The notes under the pieces were generated by a model. That model searched no databases and was not told where the DNA came from. It saw only the letters and a list, made by a program, of their open reading frames with translations. From Prototheca cutis (taxonomy: Eukaryota; Chlorophyta; Trebouxiophyceae; Chlorellales; Chlorellaceae): 64,000 nucleotides of DNA. Position numbers and translations under genes: made by a program. Positions 43,160 to 53,562 of the stretch are shown here, piece after piece. How positions within the stretch are numbered: the first letter of the stretch is position 1; each line of letters opens with the position of its first letter. The stretch is taken from the NCBI GenBank assembly GCA_002897115.2, contig BCIH01000014.1, forward strand, positions 59,707-123,706. The letters are read 5' to 3'.

Positions 43160-43549
43160 GCGTGGTCATGCGCTGGTGAGAAATGGCGCAGGGCCCGGTC
43201 GGTGATGACTTGGGGCTCTGTGCGAGGAATTACCCCTACCCCTCCCTGAAAAAGTGATCCAGCTAATAGCATCGCCTCATCCAATGGCCTGGCCTTGCCT
43301 TTCCCAGCTTGCTCGCCTTGTTTTGGCATGAAATAACATTGTGGATTGGTGTTGCCGACGGTCGACAGACCCTGTGACGCCCATCTTCGGAGGCGAGACT
43401 TTTCGGAAGAAAGGAGACGACACCTCCCCCGGGCAGGGCACTGGCAGTCGAGCGTCCATGAGCCCGCTGTAGGCCCGCATGGCCACGGTGGTCCTTCAAA
43501 CGGAGCCCGCAAGGCATCGCGCCCCGGCTCTGGCCTTTGAGAACCGGCC
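43160..43549. other. Intergenic, IMPase to F-box gene
   Basis: About 390 bp between tandem genes. No distinct element is recognised. Confidence 0.5.
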
Positions 43550-45111
43550 ATGGCTCAGCCTGTATGGGGTTCGACTGAGACCCCCCGTCCGCCACCGAGA
43601 CGCCCAGGTCAAACGAGGGCGAGGGGGGCCCGGTGTTCTGTGATGGCCGTGTAAAGCACATGACGCACTCCTGCATGTCATGCTAATGGATTGTGGTTTG
43701 CAGAGGAGCGACGCCGGGACCTACTCCCCCTGTGCCCCCTGCTGCAGGCCGACGCCTCCCTGCTGCACCAGCTGCTACCGGATGAGATGCTGCTGCTCAT
43801 CTTTGCCCGTCTGCCGCCATCGAGCCTGGGTGCAGCCAGCTGCGTCTGCCGGCTTTGGAAACGGCTGCTGAGCACGCCGACGCTCTGGCGCACGGTCTGC
43901 ACAGAGTGCTTTGCACACGAGTTTACCCCCGCCGATCTCGCCGCGCTCGTGGTCGCGCAGTTCAGGTGAGGCGCTTTTTTGGATTCTCTTTTGCTGCAGG
44001 GTCATATTTGGAGCGAATGCAGTGATGCAGCCTAGCTCTGGGGCTGCTGCTGAAGGACAAACACAGTGTTGAAAATGCCAGTCCAGGCCGGGAAGCTCGC
44101 CAGAAGTCGTGGGCCCTGAGTCCAGAATGGGCCACGTCCCATCCTGTTGCAACCCCCCCACCTTCCTTGGTACCACCTTCCTCCTGGCTTCCCAGGGGCA
44201 GTTGGCGGGATCTGTATCTGGACCTGCCCCACCTGCGCTACGACGGCGTCTACTGCTCCCGCAACACGTATATTAAGCAGGGTGTCAAGGAGTGGGCGGT
44301 CAAGAATGCCGTCCACCTGGTTTGCTACTTCCGATACTACCTCTTCCGCTCAGACGGTACGCGTTGTGTGGGTATTGCCTGCTTGAATGATTCTATGTGG
44401 GTGGGTCTGGGAAGTGTGGGCCCGGTGCATGCCTCCTTCCCAGCTGGCACCGCTTCCCCGCTCCAACGCATGGACCCAAAATGAATTCTCCCTATCCACC
44501 AGGGACGTTTGTGTACCGGACGAGCCCCGAGCCGCTGACCAAGGTACTGCCGTCCCTACTGCACCCGGCGCGGCGCGCTCGGGCGGGACAGCGCGCGCCC
44601 GTTGCCGTCTTTGAAGGGCACTATGTCCGGGACGGGGATGCCGTGGTCCTAAGCCTCTGTTACGAGGATTCTCGATCCACGGTGCTCAAGACCCGGCTGC
44701 GTCTGCGCTCCACCGCCCGCGGCGCCAACAACCGACTGGATGTGCAGTCCATGTGCAGTTGGGACGGCACCGAAGGCAGCACCGTGAACCTCTTGTCAGG
44801 TGGGGAAGTTGCGTGGAGGTCGTGCATGTCGTGGGACGGGTGTGGCCGAGTCCGGTGGAAGATGCGCCCACCTCAGGAAGACATGACAAAGCCCAGCTCA
44901 TTCTGTTCCTTGAGAACCATGCGAACTTCCATGCCACAACACGCTGTTTTTCCAAAACCAAATCTCTGCAGCTGACGACAATGAAGAGGCCGACGGCCGA
45001 CGGGCGTACCAGCGAGGGCTCAATCCCTTTGTATTCGTATCCTTTCAGCAGGCGCACAGCAGCCCCATCAACCTGCCTGTATCCCAAATGGACTATTTCA
45101 TCCCAGGATGA
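43550..45111 (+). CDS. FBXO9: FBXO9-like F-box protein (SCF ubiquitin ligase substrate receptor)
   Basis: Five exons: 43550-43607, 43704-43965, 44196-44356, 44503-44799 and 44972-45111 (918 nt, 305 aa). The F-box is near residues 38-80: LLPDEMLLLIFARLPPSSL and CVCRLWKRL, which bind SKP1. It is followed by SWRDLYLDLP, the FBXO9/Hrt3 module DGVYCSRNTYIKQG, YFRYYLFRSDGTFVYRT, and a beta-rich C-terminus ending PVSQMDYFIPG. In animals FBXO9 targets TEL2/TTI1 after CK2 phosphorylation; conservation of that role is not visible. The animal TPR-like N-terminus is absent. The first exon is short and chosen because its phase fits the CAG acceptor at 43703; the main frame has no ATG of its own upstream. 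Confidence 0.83.
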
Positions 45112-45371
45112 TGCTGTGGTGATGTATATTGCAGTGTGTGCAGGCCTACTTGTAGGCCCAGGCATGGATGGAGCTTGGGTGGCCCAATTGGGTCGCCGGC
45201 CGCAATCTCCCGGGGGATCTCTCTCGCAAATGCCAACATGGCAGGCACCCGTTGCTAGATCCGACGACGCTCGCCCTACTCGCGCGCCGTACGGTGGTTG
45301 AATCAATTTTAATTGAGCAGCACATTCATGCGACAATCCGCGTAGGGCGATCTCGCAGGTGAGACGGCAGC

Positions 45372-45893
45372 ATGGGCGGTCGCCAGCTCTGCCTCTGTGC
45401 CCTCGTGCTCCTGGTGGTCATGCAAGTCCAGAGGGCGCAATGCGGACGGGCGGACGTCTTCATCGGTACGCGTCTCGAGTACTTGGTGGCATGCATGGCT
45501 CAACCATGTACACAGCCGTTTGATACGCCTTGTGGGTCGGGGATGGGACAGCTGTTCAGGTTTTGCCTTGCACTGTCAACCCAGATCAGTCATGAGACAG
45601 CATGGCGGAACACCCCCTGGCTTACCATGTACAGGGTACAAGGAAGAAGCCGTGGGCCATCGGCCCCCCTGTGAAAACGATCTGGATGACGAGACCTGCG
45701 CCATCTATGTGGAAGCAGGGGATTGTGCAAAAGGTGCGTGTGCTGATCGTGCCTGTTTTAGGCAAAGGCTGGTCGTGCATTGTGTGATGGTGTGCTCACA
45801 TTATGCTCAAGATAGAATCATGTCTGCGTCACTTTACCACCTCACACAGGCTACATCAAGGCAGCGTGTCAAAAATCATGTGACGACTGCTGA
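45372..45893 (+). CDS. Small secreted ShKT-domain protein
   Basis: Three exons: 45372-45465, 45635-45733 and 45850-45893 (237 nt, 78 aa). A clear signal peptide (LCLCALVLLVVM core, cleavage probably near QRAQCG) precedes a short linker and one six-cysteine ShKT-like module ending in the CxxSCxxC pattern. In plants and algae this module usually sits at the C-terminus of prolyl 4-hydroxylases; here it stands alone. The fold is named after a sea-anemone peptide, but nothing here indicates a toxin. A role in the cell wall or in protein interaction is inference. All introns are GT-AG. Confidence 0.7.
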
Positions 45894-47570
45894 GGGAGCG
45901 CCCTGACTGCTACCACATCTCACAGACTTAGGACATCGTGACCTTTCTTTCGATTGATATGAGTCTTTGTACTGAAGATTTTTGTGAATTCTTTGGCTTC
46001 AGCTTTGCATTGGTCGTCCCGTCCTGATCTTGTCATCCCAAGGGGGTGATGGGGGCTTGGTTCCCGAGCAACCCTAAAACAACCAAAAGTGACCGGGGCT
46101 CCGGCCGGCCACCGTGAATAGCACAATATTCGACAATCCCCTCCAGGCCGTCCCGTGCAGCACCCCTTGTACGACTGCACGATGATGTTTACTCCGCACC
46201 CAAAGCACGGTTTGATAACAGGACGCGGCCAAAAAGGAGCGCACTCGTGGGCAATGACCCTTCGACGGTCGGGGGCGGCGCAGCTGCGGGGGCTGGGACC
46301 ACCAAACCGCGCGTGTAGGGCCCTGCAACGCCTGTTACCCCAGAAATCAAGATAATGAAAGGATTGAGGGTGCAGATGGGAGTTGTGGTTATGTCGGTTT
46401 CTCGCTCGGCGGCCCTTGGCATTCTTCAAACGCGCCGCCAACAAGCGCGGTCGGGATTGGCAAGGGCTGGGCCATACACTGTTTGGGCCCCAGAGCAGGT
46501 GCTGTTTGGGCTGATTTCAGAAGAAAATCTCGTCTTACACCTCCATATCATCATTCAATTGCCCATTGTTTTGTCAAATCAAGGGGAGTACTGTGCAGAC
46601 AGAGGCAGCTCAATCTAGGGATCAGATTCAAGTTCAGCAACAGGCGATGTCATGGCCACCGTTTTCTGGGCCTCAGCAGCTGTGTCTGGCCTCGCTGTGG
46701 TCCTCCGCCTGTACTTCTGGCAGCTGCGTTCCCGCCACCCAATCTTCCGCTTCTTGGATCCAGAGCCTGAGTTGAGAGGCATTTCAGCCCAGAGCCCTTC
46801 TTCTTCCAGCTCTGCCGCCCACTTGTCGATGGGTTCCGGGGAGCGGGTGCTTAGCACTCCTCGAGTGAATCGAAGAAGGTAATCCTTCGGTGTGTGGGTT
46901 CTTCAGCATAAAACGCTGCACGATGCAGTTGATGACAAAGTCTTGTAGGGGGTGGTGAGGGGCAGGGGTTGAAGGCTCAGCATTGTCCCCACTTTGGGGT
47001 TCCCCGCTCGGGGTCAGCGAGACCAGCTGGCTGTCCACAGCAGCCTGCTGGGATCTGGCAGCATGGATGTCTCGTGGTGAATCCTGCTCAGCACAGCGGG
47101 GGTTGGGCCGACGCTGCCGGCACCTGGCTCAGATCATGCCAGTCGTCCATGTGCTGGGCTTCATCGTCGGGCTGAGGACCTGTGGATGGCTGGTGCCAGT
47201 TGACGTCCGTAGTCAAAAAACGCCTTCTCCTCATCCTGCGTTGAAGCCGGACCACAGGAATGGAAGTGCAGCCCCTGCATCTGCCTGATCGATGCGCCAG
47301 CTGTTGCAGGGCCGGGGACAGCTCTCCAGTCGGCACCGGGCTGCCCCGCACGACGCACTGCCGCCACATGAGCATGACCTCGAAGGGAGGGCTGCACCGC
47401 CGGCTGCCCTGGGACATGCACGCCAGGGGTGGCATTGAGGCTGTCGAGCGCGTGCAAGAGGCATGCGTTCGTGATGCGGCGCGGGTCGGAAGAGAAGATA
47501 CCCACCCAGACAGTACGCCGGCATCAAGCGCAGCAGGTGCTCCAGGCCGGGGCGAGGCCGGTGGACGTGA
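45894..47570. other. Gene-poor block with repeat copy A and minus-strand coding-like sequence
   Basis: Contains one copy of an unclassified repeat (about 46140-46360). It also contains minus-strand frames between 46615 and 47435 with polar, gene-like composition: IDKWAAELEEEGLWAEM and a basic KKRKIGWRER segment before a TAG at 46615, and upstream QPDDEAQHMDDWHDLSQ. These need at least two frame changes to be joined. A minus-strand gene with short introns or a decayed gene are both possible. I recognise no family. Confidence 0.35.
46140..46360. repeat. Unclassified dispersed repeat, copy A
   Basis: Shares a long collinear, roughly 60 percent identical stretch by eye with 53745-53965 in the same orientation. 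Shared blocks include CGTGC(A/C)GCACCC near the left end, a GGGCAATnAC motif in the middle, and GTTAnC...AGAAAnCAA at the right end. No terminal repeats or target-site duplication were found. Confidence 0.55.
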
Positions 47571-47819
47571 TGCTCAGCGATTGACAGTGGCTCCTCCTGC
47601 AGCACTGCGCGCAACCCAAACAGCAGCACCGCCCGGAACAAGTACGCCATCCTCAAATGCCAGAGGTGTGGCGTGGTGTGGAACCGCGACGTCAACGCCG
47701 CGCGGAACATCCGCCACCTGGGGGAGAGACTGGTCCTGACCGGCAAAAAGCTGCCGCCTTTTGATCGCAAAACCAAGCTCGCCCCCCTTGCATGTCCCCC
47801 TCCCAGGCGCTCCACCTGA
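47571..47819 (+). pseudogene. Fanzor/TnpB-like nuclease, C-terminal zinc-ribbon and RuvC-III fragment
   Basis: This frame encodes KYAILKCQRCGVVWNRDVNAARNI followed in the next residues by a GERLVLTGKKLPPF tail. CxxC plus RDxNAAxNI is the signature of the last zinc knuckle and RuvC-III site of TnpB and eukaryotic Fanzor (OMEGA) RNA-guided nucleases; the catalytic Asp codon is 47688-47690. The frame is closed upstream by a stop at 47568-47570, and the first zinc knuckle is not evident in it. A pyrimidine-rich CAG at 47600-47602 could be an acceptor, so this may be the terminal exon (47603-47819) of a split gene rather than a broken remnant. I could not find RuvC-I or RuvC-II upstream. Confidence 0.6.
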
Positions 47820-48315
47820 TATGATTTGATCACCAAGATTCGCCGCAGGCCCTGCGCCACAGAACAGTACCATTGAACGCGTGCTGTGAGGCAATGCCCA
47901 GTTACTTCGTTGCTCGATAACCTCGCGGGGCGCCTCCTCTCCCCGGTGGAGAGCGGGCGCTGTTGGGGGCTGCGCCCCAGTTTGTCTGGAATCGTACCCC
48001 ACCACCGGCCACCCAACACGACGACGTGTACCCTGCTCGTGCCGAAGCAGAGGCGACTGTGCACTTTCATCGAGAGACTTCTCCCATGCAGTGTCTGAAT
48101 GTAACGGATTGGAGAGTTTGATTCATTCGCAATTGCATCTGGCGGTGGGGAAGGGCGCTTTAGGCGCTGCAGTGGTGCGGACCTGCTGGGATATGCTGCA
48201 TGGTAAGTCGCAGGGCCTACGCCTCGAGCCCAGGATGACCGATGTCGACTGTTGATTGCAAAAATTACAATGCTCTTTGAACTTCACATATTGCAAAACC
48301 GTGCAGGCTAGGCTC

Positions 48316-50576
48316 ATGGCGCTCCTGGGGACCTGGGAATTCATATGCGCTCGGGCCGTGCATGGCAGTTCAGGGCCAGGCTGGGCGGGCAGGGCTCGAG
48401 CCGCTCGCCTGCTGGCCTCCAGGCCCCAGAGCGCGTCGCTTGACAGCCTCAGCACCCTGGCGTTGAGGAGCTTTGGCAGCACTGACCAGGGGTGGGGGGG
48501 TTCCCAGCGGCGGAGTGCTTCCCAACGGTGCTGGGCACCTTCTCAGGCGGCCGCGCCGCCGGCTGCTGCCCCAGCAGGAGAGACGGTCTGGACGCCGCCT
48601 CCGGTGCCTGACACCTCACACTGCATCCTGAATTTTTACCACCTGGTGGACGTGCCAAAACCCTTTGAGCTGCTGCGCAAGCACCGGGTCTTTCTGGAGG
48701 GCAGGCAGGTCCGGGGGCGAATCTATGTCTCACACCAGGGCGTCAACGCGCAGTGCGGCGGTGTCACGCAAGATGCCGTCGCCTATGTGCAGTGGCTCAC
48801 CTCTCTAGACGCTTTCAAGGTTTGTCCTTCTGGTGATCTGTCTGCTCGGTGGGCGCCGTTGAATCGATGGGCAGGAGGCTTGGCTCGGCGGGTTGGAAGG
48901 CCTAGTCGCAGCATCACTGCTGCATTCCTGAGCTGCCAGAGCGTTAGCCCATTTCTCACATGGACACACAGCAAGCACACGTTTTTTTGCAGGGCCTGAG
49001 GTACAAGTTGTACGGCACAGACGACCATGCCTTTCCCAAGCTGCGCCTGAAGTGTCGGCCCAACCTGATCAGCCTGGCCGGCGGCATGGCCGGCCTACCC
49101 ATCACCGACGCTGAAGCTAGGGCAACCCCGCTGGCACCGCCAGCATGGAAGGCCATGCTTGCCCATGTCAGTAGGTGTAGGAGTGCGGGGGTAGTTCACA
49201 GAGCCTGATTGTTGTGCATCGTCAAACCCACAAGACAACTGCTGATAGTGGAGCCAACACCTTTCCCTCCTACACGCAGGCGGAGCAACAGAGTGCCGAA
49301 GAAAAGCCGATCGTGCTGGACGTGCGCAACTCGTACGAGTGGGACGCCGGGCACTTTCAGGGAGCGGAGCGGCCGCTCGAGGTGAGGTTTGTGGGATCGT
49401 CATGGCGGCTGCACTGAAGATACAGGTTGGAGGAGATCATGGGTTGGTCTCCGACAGCGCTCGCCGACAGAGACTGCGTGCCTGTTTTGTCCTGCGCCAC
49501 CAAGGCCTCATGCCACCCACCCAGTCTTGACTTTCCTTTCGCACGCACACTGCAGGGCGAATTTAATGAGACGCCGACGGCGGCGCACGAGGACCAGGTC
49601 CCGGTCCACCTTCAGAGTGTCCCGCACGACCACCCCATCATGATGTACTGCACGGGTGGCATCCGCTGCGACGTCTACTCCACCCACCTCAGGCGCCAGG
49701 GCTTTACCAACTTGTACACACTGGAGGGTGGCATCCAGGACTACTTGGAGCAGGAGAACGGAGACCTCTGGAATGGGTCGCTGTATGTCTTTGACGGCCG
49801 CATGGCCGTACCAGGCCGGGCTTCCACGGACGAGCAAGCTCCACTGGAAGCGGCCGTGCCCTGCGCACTCTGTGGTGGCAAGGCCGAGCTGCCCCACATG
49901 AACTGCGCAAACATCGACTGCAACAAGCTGTACATCGCCTGTGCTGCATGCAAGGTTTGTTTGCTTGCAGGAGATTGGGATTTGCTTTTGCCATCGGGCT
50001 GGTGATGGTGTCTGTGTGGGAGGCGCGGGGTTGCGGGTGGGACAATTGAGCCGGCAAGGCGGGGGAATGAGTGGCCTCAAGAGAGTGTGTGTGCAATTTC
50101 CGTGTAGCAACCGCCGACACCAACGCACACACAAGCCTGTTCGCTCCCTACAATTCCCCCTTTTTCTCTTCCAGGCCGATCTCAAGGGCTGCTGCTGCAA
50201 GCCCTGCACGGATGCGCCACGGCTGCTGCGGCCGCCGAAGATGGCCGGGCAGTATGGCGACTGGCAGTTGTATGTGGAGGAGGGCTCGGTGCCTCCCAAG
50301 GCCATGACCGCTAGCCAGCGGGCGCGGCAGGCGGCGCGCCGCCGCCGCCGAATGGAGCAGGTGCGGGCCCGGGCGATGGAGAAGAAAGGGGAGCGCCTGG
50401 AGCGGCGACGGCTGGTCGAGCAAGTTCTAGAGGCCCGCAGGCAGACGGAGTCCTCCCAGGAAGAAGAGCAGGAAGAGGACCCGGCGTGGCAGCGTCTCAG
50501 AGCCGCTCGATTGCGGCTGATGGAGGCCAGACAGAGTCGACTGGCCCGCGCTGCCAACGCTGGACAGGTGCCTTGA
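48316..50576 (+). CDS. Single-domain rhodanese protein (plant STR8/bacterial TrhO-like), extended C-terminus
   Basis: Five exons: 48316-48819, 48993-49166, 49280-49381, 49556-49954 and 50175-50576 (1581 nt, 526 aa), all GT-AG. An Arg/Ala-rich ~90-residue N-terminus suggests an organelle transit peptide. The TrhO/STR8-type N-domain (ILNFYHLVDVPKPFELL; GRIYVSHQGVNAQCGG) precedes the rhodanese domain: IVLDVRNSYEWDAGHF and the active-site loop MYCTGGIRC with the persulfide Cys. Cys-rich segments (CALCGGK; ADLKGCCCKPCTD) follow, as in plant STR8. Bacterial relatives hydroxylate tRNA uridine-34; that role here is inference. The last ~110 residues form a highly charged Arg/Glu helix (RRRRRMEQVRARAMEKKG) not expected in the core family. 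Confidence 0.88.
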
Positions 50577-51115
50577 CAATGTGGTTAGCCTCCAGATATA
50601 CCCATTTCATGGTTGTTACTGAAGAAAACAAACAGATTAGCTGATGAAACTTTCTCTTTCTTCGGTGATATCGGAGGGGGGTTTTGCCTGGGGAGGTGAC
50701 AATCAAGGCAACGAGTCGAGCCCCAGAGGGCGGGGGGTGATGGCTCGCGGAAGCGCAAGACAGAGAACCCTGACGGGGGGAATCCCGCAACGCATCTGCC
50801 TTTGAAATCATGGCCCAAGTGGCCCAGATCAGCAGTAGCCCACACTCTTTGTTTACACAATTTTAAAAACGATTTCAGCCTGCCCCAGCACGGCCCACAG
50901 CCAGATCCCAGGGGTTTGGTGCCGCTCGACTGGGGCGAGGGTCACCCGACAGCACTCCAAACCGCACGGCGCGCCCTGATTCCCAGCAGCCCCATCATCG
51001 CGAGGTTTTCGTTTCGGCCCACGATCATGTCTCTTCGCGAGCGATGGTGTATAGGCCATTGCGTGTGAAGCCAGTGCAGTTCCCGGACACGTAAGGACCC
51101 GGACCAGCAGCTGCC
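50577..51115. other. Intergenic, rhodanese gene to MAF1
   Basis: About 540 bp between tandem genes. No gene, tRNA or repeat is recognised. Confidence 0.5.
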
Positions 51116-52743
51116 ATGAAGTACTTGGATCTCCCCACCATCACCAGGTGAGCTCCGCTGGGATGGGCCTTGGTAGGGACGGTGGAAACGCCCCTGATTG
51201 AGAACCGCATTTTCCCTCGATTTCCAAGATCTCACTCCTGCCGCAGGATTAACAGCTTCCTGGATAGCGTGGATGTGGGTGAACTCATTGTGCAGGGCAC
51301 GCTCGAGGCCTATTCCTGTACGTAATTTTGGGTGATTTTTTTTTCGGGAGGGGGGGGGGATGCTGTGTGCTGCGATGGGCAGAAGATATGGACTGATCGT
51401 CTTGAAGCCCTCGACATCGGCCGGGCACAGGAATCACAGGGCACCCGCCTCATGCCCCCCACCTGCCCACCTCCCCGGGACACTGCAGGCAAGCTGGCTG
51501 GACTGGATAAGAAGCTGAGTCGGAGCTTGGAGGAGGAGGTGATGGAGTCATCCTCTCCCCTGGAGCTGTCAAAGTCCCCGGTGGGGCCCCTCGTGGAGTC
51601 GAGCAGGCGTGTCCCACAGTTGCTGTTTGGTGTCGGTTGGGAGATTGTTGGGTCTTGGGCATTGCTGTGGGCCTTGATCACCTATGTGTGGCTTCCTGTC
51701 CCGAGCAAGCAATCTGGATTCACAACCTGCCAGCAATCACACCGGGACCAACTCCGCCGGCACCTCGCTGCAGCCGGAAGACCCTGGTCTATTTGATCCT
51801 GACGCTGAACCACATCTATCCAGACTACGACTTTACGCTGCTGCGCGCACAAAATTTTTGCAAGGAAGAAGGTCTGGCCACGATCAGGGAACTCGTGGCC
51901 ACTCACCTCGTTGAGGCCGCCAAGGTGGGTGCGCTTGTAACATAGGGTTCCTCTGGCACATGTCTGCATCTGTGCACTGGGGTGGAGAAGAATGCTGGTG
52001 TGCATGCAGCGAGACAGTGATGTCCAGCTGGAAACCAGGGCCAGGAAACCTGACCGGCGCCGTTCCCGCGATGTCCAACTGAAGGTCTGGGACAGCACGC
52101 CAGGGCTGGGCGAGGAGACGTTGGAGGAAGCGATCTGGGCGAGCATTGATGAGGCCATCGTCCTCGCAGACTCTGATGTCTACAGGTACTACTGGGGTTT
52201 GCTGGGCGTAGGTTGGAGAAAGTACTTGTTCTTAGGACGCACTGTTTTCCTGAGAGTATATTCTTTCGTGAGAGCGCACAGGGGTTTCATGTGCATGTAC
52301 ACACTCCCTACTCCTGTCCACACAGCTACAAGTCGAATCTTGAGAATGACCCGTTTGGAGAAAAGGGTTCGGTTTGGTCGTTCAACTACTTTTTCTACAA
52401 CAAACGGCTCAAGCGCATTGTATATTTTAGGTGGGTGGGTGGGTGGTGTTGGGGGGGGGGGGGGGGGGGGTGTAAAGGAATTTTGGGGCTTTGATTCATT
52501 CTATGTACTGCTGCAGTGCAAGTGGATCGGAATGCCCACATGCTCCCAGCCCCCTCCTGCCTGTTTTTGACTGCACCTCAATACTTGCCTACACCGATGC
52601 ACCTCACCGACTGCAGCTGCCGAGGGCTCAGCAAGCTGGTGGTGGAGCTGAGTCAGACGACGGACGGCGCTCGTTACAACACGGACGACAATGAGCTTGA
52701 GGCTGATGCCGCCACGAGCATGGCCAATGAGATGGACCTGTGA
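51116..52743 (+). CDS. MAF1: MAF1, repressor of RNA polymerase III
   Basis: TOR-regulated nuclear repressor of Pol III transcription. Seven exons: 51116-51147, 51247-51317, 51489-51606, 51774-51924, 52010-52185, 52326-52430 and 52617-52743 (780 nt, 259 aa). Family boxes in order: [19 protein letters not shown], a Ser-rich linker with candidate phosphosites ([16 protein letters not shown]), [18 protein letters not shown], and [20 protein letters not shown]. The C-terminus is acidic. The intron after 51606 needs a GC donor to give the conserved [10 protein letters not shown] join. The intron after 52430 holds 20 consecutive G bases starting 20 nt after the donor. The first exon is only 32 nt. 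Confidence 0.95.
52451..52470 (+). repeat. 20-nt poly-G tract in the last MAF1 intron
   Basis: A sense-strand G run 20 nt downstream of the 5' splice site. Confidence 0.95.
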
Positions 52744-53196
52744 ATGATGGGCATTGGGGGTGGCTTGGTCGCCAGCCATGGCGGCCGGAGCTTTGTTGCC
52801 AAGACCCCCGCCAGCAATGGAATCAGGACAGACTGAGGTGCGCATGCCTGCGTCTGTCGTTTGCTCATTTCCTGCATGACGAGGACGCATTCCTTTGCCC
52901 TCCGCTCGACCCCTGCATGTGACCCAAGGCCACCCCCAGGCTGTGTGCAGACGGCCACAGGCAACAGCCATCACCCAGCCTGGAGTTGACTCGTCCTGAT
53001 TTCTCCGATGACAATATGCCCTGTCGGTTGGAGAACGAATGACTGTACACTGATTCATGCACTGAATACAAGCGTCAGTCTCTCAATTTACACATAAAAT
53101 GTCGGGCACACTGCAGACACAGCAGCTGTGCCTGGTCAGAACAAAGTTTGAGCCACCGCTTGGCGACAAGCTCACAAGGTTCAACAAAACGCTCCC
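52744..53196. other. Convergent intergenic region, MAF1 to small membrane protein
   Basis: About 450 bp between two 3' ends. Nothing recognised. Confidence 0.5.
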
Positions 53197-53562
53197 TCAG
53201 CTCCTGTATTGTGTCCTGTCGGGCCCTACATCTCTGGAGCCCGAGTTAATGTAGGCGCCTCGTATCAAGGCGTCGCCGCCCAACGGCCTTTCACTCTCCT
53301 GGAGCTGCATGTGGGGACCGGCGTGGAGTCTTGGCACCCGGCACTTACCACGGGTTCCTGGAACCGACCGAGTGGTTCGCAACAGGGCACGATTCCCATT
53401 CCAGCACGTTATGCCATGACAATGCTGTGCATTGTAAGCGTCGCGCACCTTCATGCCGCGCACAGCGACCATCATCGGGTAAGACGCGACCGCTGCGATG
53501 AAGGCGACGAGTCCAGCTGCTACCAGCCGATTGCTTCTCCTGTGGTGTGGAAGTTGCGCCAT
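53197..53562 (-). CDS. Small single-pass membrane protein, possibly mitochondrial
   Basis: Begins MAQLPHHRRSNR, then one hydrophobic segment (LVAAGLVAFIAAVASYPMM), and ends with a polar tail containing RGAYINSGSRDVGPD. The preferred model has exons 53449-53562, 53349-53357 and 53197-53304 (231 nt, 76 aa). The 9-nt middle exon is flanked by a TTCCAG acceptor and GTAAGT donor and is optional, since skipping it keeps the frame. An unspliced reading of 121 codons is also open. The basic N-terminus plus a single transmembrane helix resembles small inner-membrane or respiratory-complex accessory proteins, but I do not recognise the family with certainty. Confidence 0.5.
   Translation of the reverse strand: MAQLPHHRRSNRLVAAGLVAFIAAVASYPMMVAVRGMKVRDAYNAQHCHGITCWNGNRALLRTTRSVPGTRGKCRVPRLHAGPHMQLQESERPLGGDALIRGAYINSGSRDVGPDRTQYRS

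Noticed and set aside
45372..45893. ShKT module read as a toxin gene
   Set aside because: The module is widespread in non-toxic plant and algal proteins; there is no evidence for toxicity.
47231..48070. 279-codon minus-strand frame across the Fanzor fragment
   Set aside because: Its 3' half is antisense to the highly specific RDVNAARNI motif and it matches no family.
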